Source: Myxococcales bacterium
GTDB lineage: Bacteria; Desulfobacterota_B; Binatia; UBA1149; SPBQ01
Reading direction: 5' to 3'
DNA: 6,396 bases
NCBI GenBank assembly: GCA_004525875.1
Contig: SPBQ01000142.1
Span: 1-6,396, forward strand
Shown: positions 1 to 5,933 of the stretch, piece by piece
Numbering within the stretch: the stretch's first letter is position 1
Layout: each line of letters opens with the position of its first letter
Position numbers and translations under genes: made by a program
Notes under the pieces: model-generated
Seen by the model: only the letters and a program-made list of their open reading frames with translations
Database searches by the model: none
What the model was told of the DNA's origin: nothing

Positions 1-2
1 CC

Positions 3-1703
3 GGCGGCGCGACGGCAAGCAACTTGAGCCGGGCCGCCGCGGCCGTGGACCTCACGCCGACCGTGGTCGCCGCGCTCGTCGACGAGGCGGCCGAGGGCGG
101 CGCGATCTACAACGGCGACGGTCTGGCCGACGACCTGGTCGTGCAGGTCCATCCAGTGGGCGCTGGCGTCTGGACCAACGTCGGCCAGGCGGCCGATACG
201 CTGCGGGCCGAAGGCGACATCGTCGCGTTCATCACGCCGGAGGCGGATCAGAACGCGGTGCTCAACGGTGACGGCGACAGCGACGATCGGGTGCTGCAGA
301 TATGGGATGACGCCGCGACGCCGAACCTCGTCAACGTTGGTCAAGCGGTCGAAGAGGTGGTGCTGGGAGCGCGCGCGTCGACGGTGTGCGGCGATCTCCA
401 GCTGGCTGCATACCGTACGAACGAGGCGGCGCAGTCCAGCGACGCGCCGCCCGCCTGCTCGCTCAACGGCGACGCCGACTGCGACGACGACGTGCTGCAG
501 GTCTACGACACGGTGACGCACACTTTCCTCGACACGGGCCAGGCGGTGACGCCGTGTCGGCTGGAAGCCTGCGATCCGAGCCTGCCGTATCGAGTGAGCG
601 GCAACCAGGTGCGCTTCCTCACGTTCGAGGTCGACCAGGGCGAGGACCTGGACGGAAGCGGCGCAATCGGCGAGCTGGTCCTACAGATCTACGATGCCTG
701 TACCGGTATCGTAACGCCGCTCGGTGCCGTCGACCCGGGCGAGGGCGACAGCGATCCGACCGAGACGAGCGATGACTCCACGCTTGCGGTGTCGGACGCG
801 GGCCGCTGCGCAACCGGCGTCTCGTGTGACCCCGAAGTTCCGGGCGGCTGCGGAAACGGCGAGCTATGCGCGTCCATCGACGCGTGCACCCTCGGGACGT
901 GCAGGCTCAGCGGTGACGCTTGCACGCAAGGTTCCGACTGTCCGTCGCAGTGCATCTTGCGCTTCCCGACGACGTGTCGGGTCGACGCGGACTGTCCAGC
1001 CGGAACGCTGTGCGAGCCTACGCGCATAGTCGCCGTGACGGGCGTCGCGGACCGTGACGGCGACGGCGTGCCCGACGACCAGGACAACTGTCCCGACATT
1101 GCCAACTCCGACCAGACCAATATCGACGGCGACGATGTCGGCGATGCGTGCGACGCACTTTCGACGTCGTGCGACCCGACGCCGCGCGCGGGTTGCAAGG
1201 TCCCCGTGCAGACGGGCAAGTCGCAGTTCCAGGTGAGCGACAAGACGCCGGATATCAAGGACAAGCTCAAGTTCAAGTGGATCAAGGGAGAGGCGACAGC
1301 GTTCGCCGATTTCGGCGATCCGGCGACGAACGATGCGTACGCGCTGTGCGTCTACGACGCCGGTGTGCTGGCGGGTACGGCCGGGATGCCCCCGGCGGGA
1401 ACCTGCGACGGCAAGTCTTGCTGGAAGACGAAAGCGTCGAAGGGTTACTCGTACAAGGACAAGCCGGCGACACCAAGCGGCATCCAGAGCGCGAAGCTCA
1501 AGGCCGGAAGCGATGGGAAGGCGTCGGTCCAGATCAAGGGCAAGGGCACGGCGTTGCCCGACTTCGCGCTGCCGTTCGATCTGCCCGTGCGCGTGCAGGC
1601 GCAGCGTCAAGGTTCCAGCGAGTGCTGGGAGGCCGCGTGCGATCTCGGCGGCGTGATCCGCAACGAGCAGGATCAGTTCAAGGCGAAAGCGACGGGGCCG
1701 TAG
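3..1703 (+). CDS. C-terminal part of a large Asp-rich repeat protein with thrombospondin type 3 repeat (5' end outside window)
   Basis: The reading frame is open to the left edge. A TTG at 24 could act as a start but probably does not: the codons just before it (N, then LSRAA) align with the NVGQAA unit that recurs later, so the gene begins upstream. Numbering from that TTG, residues 28-236 hold four NGDGDxDD-type repeats. Residues 262-330 hold 12 cysteines in CxxxxDCPxGxxC-like spacing. Residues 343-377 form a thrombospondin type 3 calcium-binding repeat (DRDGDGVPDDQDNCP then NIDGDDVGDACD). Residues 391-545 form a Lys/Gly-rich module with FGDP, LCVYD, CWK, YKDK and CWEA motifs, which I recall from uncharacterised deltaproteobacterial and Binatota-type proteins. 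The acidic loops suggest Ca2+ binding, and the many paired cysteines suggest an extracellular or cell-surface location; the signal peptide would lie outside the window. No catalytic motif is visible, so the function is unknown. A structural or adhesive role is a guess. Confidence 0.82.
   Translation, partial: GGATASNLSRAAAAVDLTPTVVAALVDEAAEGGAIYNGDGLADDLVVQVHPVGAGVWTNVGQAADTLRAEGDIVAFITPEADQNAVLNGDGDSDDRVLQIWDDAATPNLVNVGQAVEEVVLGARASTVCGDLQLAAYRTNEAAQSSDAPPACSLNGDADCDDDVLQVYDTVTHTFLDTGQAVTPCRLEACDPSLPYRVSGNQVRFLTFEVDQGEDLDGSGAIGELVLQIYDACTGIVTPLGAVDPGEGDSDPTETSDDSTLAVSDAGRCATGVSCDPEVPGGCGNGELCASIDACTLGTCRLSGDACTQGSDCPSQCILRFPTTCRVDADCPAGTLCEPTRIVAVTGVADRDGDGVPDDQDNCPDIANSDQTNIDGDDVGDACDALSTSCDPTPRAGCKVPVQTGKSQFQVSDKTPDIKDKLKFKWIKGEATAFADFGDPATNDAYALCVYDAGVLAGTAGMPPAGTCDGKSCWKTKASKGYSYKDKPATPSGIQSAKLKAGSDGKASVQIKGKGTALPDFALPFDLPVRVQAQRQGSSECWEAACDLGGVIRNEQDQFKAKATGP
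105..731 (+). repeat. Four degenerate NGDGDxDDxVLQ(V/I)YD protein repeats
   Basis: Inside the repeat protein, a unit of about 50-70 residues recurs. It consists of an acidic loop (YNGDGLADD, LNGDGDSDD, LNGDADCDDD and the diverged EDLDGSGAIGE), a strand (VVQVHP, VLQIWD, VLQVYD, VLQIYD) and then an (N/D)xGQA(A/V) turn (NVGQAAD, NVGQAVE, DTGQAV). Loop cores start near 108, 261, 465 and 645. The spacers between loops grow from about 50 to about 65 residues, and copies 3 and 4 have gained cysteines. The DxDxD pattern resembles EF-hand, dockerin or TSP3-like calcium loops. The repeats probably continue upstream of the window. Confidence 0.65.
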
Positions 1704-1715
1704 CCGGTCGCCGGC
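1703..1715 (+). terminator. Small GC hairpin at the stop codon of the repeat protein gene
   Basis: GCCGG-TCG-CCGGC is a perfect 5-bp stem with a 3-base loop that overlaps the TAG stop at 1701-1703. No U-tract follows. It could be a weak intrinsic terminator of the kind seen in GC-rich bacteria, but a stem this short also arises by chance in such DNA. Confidence 0.2.
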
Positions 1716-1749
1716 AGCATGGGTACGAGCCCGGCACGGCGGCCGCCCC

Positions 1750-1860
1750 TTCCCCCTGGCCGAAGACCTTCAGCCCAGAGGCGTCGACGATCAGATGCAT
1801 TGGTGTGCCCTGGGCTCTCCGGAGGGATATTTCTGCATCTCGTTGTTGCTGCCTATAGGA
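1750..1860 (-). pseudogene. IS5-family transposase fragment
   Basis: On the minus strand, 37 codons read SYRQQQRDAEISLRRAQGTP followed by MHLIVDASGLKVFGQGE. This matches the usual IS5 (IS903/IS1031-type) transposase stretch that reads roughly SYSTLxRRAxxLxVxLPR...GPxHLVxDSTGLKVFGxGEW. The Asp at 1783-1785 (in IVDASGLK) corresponds to the first catalytic Asp of the DDE triad. Homology stops after GQGE: the expected W-(K/L)-x-x-x-HG continuation is replaced by GAAAVPG. Nothing recognisable as the second Asp or the Glu follows before 1704. Only a small internal piece therefore survives, and it cannot be functional. The surrounding frame stays open for a long way because of base composition, so frame length should not be read as an intact gene. 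No terminal inverted repeats or target duplications were identified. Confidence 0.68.
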
Positions 1861-1882
1861 GTGCAACACGGGAATACATGGA

Positions 1883-2032
1883 TCCCCGTCGCAGTTCCGG
1901 CACGAGGTCCTGCAGCGGATCGAAGCCGGGCGGCCGGTCAGATCGATTGCGGATGATCCCGGGATAAGCGAGCCGACGATCCACATCTGGCGACGCAAAC
2001 ATGGGATCGACCAAGGACCGGAACGGGCCGGA
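1883..2032 (+). pseudogene. IS3-family OrfA (HTH) transposase fragment
   Basis: In the plus-strand frame that opens after a TAG at 1856-1858, codons from 1892 read QFRHEVLQRIEAGRPVRSIA, then DDPGISEPTIHIWRRKHGID and QGPERAG. This matches the N-terminal helix-turn-helix of IS3-family OrfA proteins, typically (P)EFRREVLDLVEAGRPxxEVARDLGISxQTIYxWRRQxRIDRGLEPG. No ATG, GTG or TTG sits at the expected position, and the leucine-zipper part of OrfA does not follow. The same frame runs to a TAG at 2162-2164. Its late segment around 2093-2145 (MVILDAHGPVVAWFIEE) is faintly like the LDxxSRrvVGWxI strand around the second catalytic Asp of IS3 OrfB, with one residue missing; this is only suggestive. If real, the element lost its middle by deletion. 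The fragment lies tail-to-side with the IS5 remnant. Confidence 0.7.
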
Positions 2033-2169
2033 CCTCGCGCGACGGCCTTCATGGTGAGGGCGGGGGAGTCGTGTTGTGCTGGCGTGTTCTGCATGGTCAT
2101 ACTCGACGCACACGGTCCGGTGGTTGCCTGGTTTATCGAGGAATGCGGCATTGGGAACCTGTAGAGCTG

Positions 2170-3243
2170 ATGACTAGCGGAACCTTCGTCCTCGCCGACA
2201 TCGGCGGATACACAACTTTCCTCTCGGACGTGGGAATCGAGCACGCCAAAGAGACCATCAGCCATCTTTTCAACCGCATGGTCGAGGTGAATCCGCATCG
2301 CTGGAAGGTGGGCAACGTCGTGGGCGATTGCCTGTTCATGTACAGCGATTCCGCCGAGTCCCCGGACGAGATCTTCACGTACCTGCGGCTGGTGTACGAG
2401 AACTTTCGAGAATCGATCGAGGAGGTCGCCGCCGGGTCCACTTGCCGCTGCGGCGCCTGTGATCGCAGTGGTGATCTCGCTCTCAAGTTCGTCGTTCATG
2501 GCGGGGGGTTCGACACCCAGCAGATTGCCGGACGCCAGGAACTGATCGGCTCGGACATCGTTGTGGCCCACCGCCTCCTCAAGAACAGCATCCCCGTCCA
2601 TGAATATGCTCTCTTGACTGCGCCGCTGGCCGACGTTGCCAAGGCGTCCGGCCTGGCGGCCACGGCGGGCCACGACGAATACGAAGACGTCGGCGGTCTG
2701 GACTACGTCTACATCGACTTGCAGCCGGTGCGCGAGGCCTTCGAGAAGAGCCGCGAGGTCTACCTGTCCGAGGAGGATGCCGATGTCACTGTGTCGATCG
2801 AGATCGAATCGCCGCCGGAGCTTGTCTGGCGCGTCGGGATGGATCGCGACAAGGCCACGCAGTGGGCGCCCACTCTGCTCGAACTGGAAACGCTGAGCGG
2901 CGAGCTCGACGAAGTCGGCAGCATCCACACCTGCCTTCACGGCGGCGGCATGAAGTTGGTCCACGTCAGGATTGCGTTCGACAGCAACGGTCGTCGTGCG
3001 ACCGACAGGCTATGGAACGTGCCGTTCGTCGGCGAGATGTACCAAACGTGGGAGGTGAAACCGTCGCCAGCCGGTACGAAGTTCAGTTTTTACTACGCAC
3101 TGCGGCCCGGCGTTCCTATCGATGAAGGGATCGAGAAGTCCGACTTCTTGAGCGCCGTGCGACTGCGGGCGGAGGGCGACGTGCAGGGATTGAAAGAGCT
3201 CTGTGAAGCGGAGGTGCGAGCGCAGGAGGGCAAGCCGCAGTAA
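2170..3243 (+). CDS. DUF2652 cyclase-like domain fused to SRPBCC (START-like) domain protein
   Basis: This 357-residue soluble protein has no signal peptide or membrane segment. Residues 6-18 (FVLADIGGYTTFL), 53 (VVGD), 92-97 (CRCGAC), 105-112 (LKFVVHGG) and 134-139 (HRLLKN) are the conserved blocks of DUF2652, a relative of class III nucleotidyl cyclases. The two metal-binding Asp positions appear kept (D10 and D53). The segment ELIGSDIVVAHRL aligns with the cyclase (D/T)xxGxxVNxAxRL motif: the Arg is kept, but the transition-state Asn is Val and the purine-selecting residue is Glu. Residues of about 206-350 form a SRPBCC domain (VSIEIESPPELVWRV onward), which usually binds a hydrophobic ligand. 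Catalytic activity is thus uncertain and a sensing or regulatory role is possible. ATG 2170 is chosen because the DUF2652 homology starts five codons later; upstream in-frame starts (GTG 2071, ATG 2143) lie in IS-derived sequence and would add unconserved residues. The Shine-Dalgarno is weak (GTAGAG at 2161-2166). Confidence 0.9.
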   Translation: MTSGTFVLADIGGYTTFLSDVGIEHAKETISHLFNRMVEVNPHRWKVGNVVGDCLFMYSDSAESPDEIFTYLRLVYENFRESIEEVAAGSTCRCGACDRSGDLALKFVVHGGGFDTQQIAGRQELIGSDIVVAHRLLKNSIPVHEYALLTAPLADVAKASGLAATAGHDEYEDVGGLDYVYIDLQPVREAFEKSREVYLSEEDADVTVSIEIESPPELVWRVGMDRDKATQWAPTLLELETLSGELDEVGSIHTCLHGGGMKLVHVRIAFDSNGRRATDRLWNVPFVGEMYQTWEVKPSPAGTKFSFYYALRPGVPIDEGIEKSDFLSAVRLRAEGDVQGLKELCEAEVRAQEGKPQ

Positions 3244-3320
3244 CGTCTGCATGCGCTCAATCGGTATCAGCGAGTACGCGGTCGGCCGGTTCGGGCGCGA
3301 ATCTCCTGCGTACATCCCAG

Positions 3321-4370
3321 CTACTTGGTCGCCAGCCTGTAGGACGTACCGACCACGCTCGGCCCGTACCGCCCGGGCGAGAATGCGTTCGCGAGCGCTG
3401 CCTTCGCGCGCCAGCCGGTGCAGTGGCCCGGTGCGACCAGGCGCGGCGCGATGCGCTCTCGGAGGTCGTGAACGGTCGGGGCGATGCGTGCTTCCATCGC
3501 TTTCCCGGCCAGGTGATATCCGCCCAGTACGACATCGATCGGCGTATTCGGGAAGTGCTGCCTGGCGCCGAGACACGCGTTCACGACGCCTGCATGTGAG
3601 CAGGCCGATAGCACGGTCGCGCCCCGTCCCTTGACGCAGGCCACGACGAAGCGTTCGTCCATGATGAGCGGGTCGGGGGCACCGTCGTCGCCACGGAAGC
3701 TGTGATGTCCCACGAGCCCGGTCTCGTAGTCGGTGACCCGCTCGATCTCGCCGCTGGCGAAGAACCGCCCGCCACAGATCGTGTGTGGCCGATCGTGACG
3801 TGCGACCTCGCCGCCGGCCTGCGAGATCTCTTCGAAGGTCGGCTCGTCGGGAAGCATGATCATCACGCCGCCCGGCGCCAGGATCCCGCGGCGGTCAGGC
3901 CGGTCGGGGTGGAGGTCGACGACCGGCGGGGCGAGCCCCTTGCCGGACCGTGCGCGCGCGATCGCCGAGACGACCTCCGGGATTCCACCGCTGTGGTCGA
4001 AGTGCCAGTGGGACAAGAAGACGTGCTCGATCGCGGCGAGGTTCACGGCCAGGCGCTTCGCATTGTCCAGCCACACGTCGGCGTAGGGGCCGACGTCGAA
4101 CAGAATGCGGCGCTCGCTTCCGTGCGCGCGTCCGGTGAGCAGACCCGAGAAGCCGTGGCAGGCGCAGCAGAGCTGGTCGAAGACCGAGATGCAGTCATGC
4201 CCTTCGAACTGCCCGCTCGGCGGCGTGCGGATCGCGTGATGGAGCATCTCCGGGATCTGCGGCACGCCATCGTCGATGCTCGAGAGCGTGTCGGTTTCGT
4301 TGTCCACCACGACGAGCATCTCCAGCTCGTCTAGCTGCTCCATGCCGTCCGGAAGCGAGAATCCAGCCAT
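3321..4370 (-). CDS. MBL-fold metallo-hydrolase, dihydropterin synthase-like (COG1237 type)
   Basis: This 349-residue protein is probably cytoplasmic. The metal site is clear: HWHFDH at 121-126 (the HxHxDH motif, in LSHWHFDHSGG), SACSHAG with H259, GGYHL with H286 and APGHCTG with H316. ILFDVG at 89-94 supplies the strand before the site, and the NAKRLAVNLAAIEHVFLSH lead-in is typical of the family annotated as 7,8-dihydropterin-6-methyl-4-(beta-D-ribofuranosyl)aminobenzene-5'-phosphate synthase in methanopterin biosynthesis. In bacteria this name is usually inherited by similarity, and the true substrate is mostly unknown. The N-terminus holds a CCACHG cluster (C68, C69, C71) where relatives commonly have (A/E)HG. 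Length is a little above the family norm because of an insert around 140-230. The gene is convergent with the DUF2652 gene (77 bp between the stops). It starts at ATG 4370, preceded by a good ribosome binding site. A luciferase-like remnant lies 120 bp upstream on the same strand. Confidence 0.93.
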   Translation of the reverse strand: MAGFSLPDGMEQLDELEMLVVVDNETDTLSSIDDGVPQIPEMLHHAIRTPPSGQFEGHDCISVFDQLCCACHGFSGLLTGRAHGSERRILFDVGPYADVWLDNAKRLAVNLAAIEHVFLSHWHFDHSGGIPEVVSAIARARSGKGLAPPVVDLHPDRPDRRGILAPGGVMIMLPDEPTFEEISQAGGEVARHDRPHTICGGRFFASGEIERVTDYETGLVGHHSFRGDDGAPDPLIMDERFVVACVKGRGATVLSACSHAGVVNACLGARQHFPNTPIDVVLGGYHLAGKAMEARIAPTVHDLRERIAPRLVAPGHCTGWRAKAALANAFSPGRYGPSVVGTSYRLATK

Positions 4371-4380
4371 CGTGCTTTCC

Positions 4381-4385
4381 CCTCC
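4381..4385 (-). promoter_or_regulatory. Ribosome binding site of the MBL-fold gene
   Basis: On the minus strand GGAGG (within GCGGAGGGGAAAGCACG) lies 10 bases upstream of ATG 4370. It fixes this start over the downstream in-frame ATG at residue 10. Confidence 0.7.
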
Positions 4386-4490
4386 GCGGATCGACTTACC
4401 GCAGAGCCTCGGCCGAGACCAGATCGCTCGCAGGAGCTGAGCACGGACAGCTGGGGACGCGTATCAGGCGCGTTTCGAGTTTTCGTCGAG

Positions 4491-4598
4491 TTACTCGACC
4501 TGGAAGAACGCGTCCGAGCCGATGTCCTCCGCCATGGTCGCGAGCTCGACGAGCACCCGCGCATCGCCGAAGTCGGGAACGATGTGTCGGTACTTCAT
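4491..4598 (-). pseudogene. Truncated N-terminus of a luciferase-like (F420/flavin-dependent) monooxygenase
   Basis: A 35-codon frame begins MKYRHIVPDFGDARVLVELA and ends MAEDIGSDAFFQVE before a TAA. It matches the first strand and helix of the luciferase-like monooxygenase barrel, typically MKYGxxLPxFGDPRxLAELAxxAEEAGWDGFFxWD. These enzymes are normally about 280-350 residues, so only the first tenth is present. The 120 bp between its stop and the MBL gene continue no luciferase-like homology in any frame, so this is a deletion rather than a simple nonsense mutation. The Gly-Trp of the AGWDGFF motif is Gly-Ser here (IGSDAFF), suggesting further decay. No good Shine-Dalgarno is seen upstream. 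The stop codon lies in the loop of a perfect palindrome, GTCGAG-TTA-CTCGAC (4485-4499), read on the plus strand. A genuine small protein is a less likely alternative. Confidence 0.62.
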
Positions 4599-4653
4599 CG
4601 AGCAACCGTCCGTTGCGTGGGCTGCACGGCGGCGACATGCTACGAAGCACACC

Positions 4654-4671
4654 GGGCACGGGAACGTGCCC
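4654..4671. promoter_or_regulatory. Perfect 7-bp inverted repeat between divergent genes
   Basis: GGGCACG-GGAA-CGTGCCC is a perfect 7-bp inverted repeat with a 4-base spacer. It lies 39-56 bases upstream of the CoA-transferase start, within the 111-bp region between the luciferase-like remnant and the transferase gene. As DNA it could be an operator for a dimeric repressor. As RNA it would be a stable hairpin with a GNRA-type loop in the 5' leader. No U-tract follows, so a terminator is unlikely. No convincing -35/-10 pair was found around it; TTGCGT at 4613-4618 has only CATGCT at the right distance. Confidence 0.4.
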
Positions 4672-4698
4672 CCTGATCCCGCGGATTCTACCTACGGC

Positions 4699-4702
4699 GG
4701 AG
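4699..4702 (+). promoter_or_regulatory. Ribosome binding site of the CoA-transferase gene
   Basis: GGAG in ACGGCGGAGTACTCGC sits 7 bases before ATG 4710. It supports this start over the in-frame ATG at 4722. Confidence 0.65.
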
Positions 4703-4709
4703 TACTCGC

Positions 4710-5933
4710 ATGTCCCAACCCATGACCGGAATACGCATTCTCGAAGTCGCTGAGCACGCCTTCGTCCCCACCGCTGGCGCGATCCTCTCCGACTGGGGCG
4801 CCGAGGTCATCAAGGTCGAGCACGCCGAGCGCGGCGATGCCATGCGCGGGCTCGGTCAGACCGGCGTGATGACGCTGGGCGGCTCGGTCCACGTTCTCAA
4901 TGAGCACGCCAACCGCGGAAAGCGCTCCATCGGAATCGATCTCGCAAGATCCGAGGGGCGAGAGGTCCTCTACAAGCTGGCAGCGACCGCCGACGTCTTT
5001 CTGACCAACAAGCTTCCGACCGTCCTCGAACGGCTCGAGATCGACGTCGAGCATATCCGGGCGCACAATCCGGAGATCATCTACGTGCGCGGCACCGCGT
5101 TCGGACCGGTGGGGCCGGACATGAATCGTGGCGGCTACGACATGACGGCGTTCTGGTGTCGCGCCGGTTGCGCCGAGGGATCGCCGGTGCCGGGCATGGG
5201 GTTCATCGTGCCGCAGCCGGCGCCCGCCTACGGCGACTCGCTGGGCGGCATGACGATCGCGGGAGGTATCGCGGGAGCACTGCTGAAGCGCGAGCGTACG
5301 GGCGAGCCATCGGTCGTGGACGTGTCGCTGCTGGCGACCGGCGTGTGGGCGATGGGGGCCGCAGTTGCGCTCGGTCTGCAGACCGGTGAGCCCTGGAACC
5401 CGCTCTCCGGCGCCAAGGGCGGCGGCCCCAAGAACCCGCTCACCGGTATCTACAAGACCTCGGACGACCGCTTCATCAGCGTGGTGATGTTACAGGCCTT
5501 CAAGTACTGGCCCGACTTCTGCGAGCACATCGGCAGGCCCGAGCTTGCGACGAACGAACGGTTCGACACTCATGAGAAGCTGGCCGAGAACGCCGCGGTC
5601 GCTCGCGAGATCATCAACGAGGTGATCGCCGGCGGCACGCTCGCCGAGTGGACCGAGCGCTTCTCGACGCTTCAGGGACAGTGGGCGCCCGTGCAGAACA
5701 GCGTCGAGGTGGCGGCCGATCCACAGGTGCGCGAGAACGGCTACATCGCCAAGACGGCGACCGCCGACGGCACGGCGTTCGAGCTGGCGGCGAGCCCCGT
5801 GCAGTTCGACGAGCAGCCGACCGGCACCAATCGCGCCCCGACCTTCAACGAGCACGGCGACGAGCTGCTGCGCGAGCTCGGCCTCGACATGGATCAGATC
5901 CTGGAGCTGAAAGCCGCAGGGGCGGTGACCTGA
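4710..5933 (+). CDS. CaiB/BaiF (class III) CoA-transferase
   Basis: This complete 407-residue protein, the usual length for the family, moves CoA between carboxylic acids through an aspartyl-CoA thioester. The Rossmann-like start (ILEVAEHAFVPTAGAILSDWGAEVIKVE, 10-37) is typical. NRGKRSIGIDL at 68-78 belongs to the CoA-binding region. D144 in GGYDMTA is the expected catalytic Asp. GDSLGGMTIAGGIAGALL at 175-192 and VDVSLLATGVW at 203-213 are family signatures. GGG at 237-239, in AKGGGPKNPLTGIYKT, matches the glycine-rich loop that closes over the active site in formyl-CoA transferase. EHGDELLRELG (381-391) is the standard C-terminal element. Relatives act on oxalate/formate, carnitine, bile acids, 2-methylacyl-CoA or aromatic succinates, and the sequence alone does not choose among them. 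The protein works as an interlinked dimer in the cytoplasm. The gene is probably transcribed alone, from the divergent region to its left. Confidence 0.96.
   Translation: MSQPMTGIRILEVAEHAFVPTAGAILSDWGAEVIKVEHAERGDAMRGLGQTGVMTLGGSVHVLNEHANRGKRSIGIDLARSEGREVLYKLAATADVFLTNKLPTVLERLEIDVEHIRAHNPEIIYVRGTAFGPVGPDMNRGGYDMTAFWCRAGCAEGSPVPGMGFIVPQPAPAYGDSLGGMTIAGGIAGALLKRERTGEPSVVDVSLLATGVWAMGAAVALGLQTGEPWNPLSGAKGGGPKNPLTGIYKTSDDRFISVVMLQAFKYWPDFCEHIGRPELATNERFDTHEKLAENAAVAREIINEVIAGGTLAEWTERFSTLQGQWAPVQNSVEVAADPQVRENGYIAKTATADGTAFELAASPVQFDEQPTGTNRAPTFNEHGDELLRELGLDMDQILELKAAGAVT

Noticed and set aside
689..1610. Two long minus-strand frames (689-1285 and 864-1610) opposite the repeat protein
   Set aside because: They are low-complexity Arg/Ser/Pro translations mirroring the repeats of the sense gene, with no domain.
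1678..2964. A 428-codon open frame on the minus strand
   Set aside because: It is antisense to the well-supported DUF2652-SRPBCC gene and shows no protein family over most of its length. Only its last part (1750-1860) is meaningful, as the IS5 fragment. Long antisense frames are expected where third positions are G/C-rich.
3274..3313. GTACGC...GCGTAC inverted repeat between the convergent genes, as a bidirectional terminator
   Set aside because: The stem is only 6 bp (8 with a G-U pair) around a loop of over 20 bases, with no U-tract on either strand.
3010..3576. A 188-codon minus-strand frame spanning the convergent junction
   Set aside because: It overlaps the ends of both real genes in the wrong frame or strand and is Arg-rich without motifs.
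3702..4334. A 210-codon plus-strand frame opposite the MBL gene
   Set aside because: It is the antisense shadow of a gene with all of its catalytic motifs; its translation has no family resemblance.
4522..4725. A 67-codon plus-strand frame overlapping the CoA-transferase start
   Set aside because: It is the antisense shadow of the luciferase-like remnant and runs out of frame into the transferase gene.
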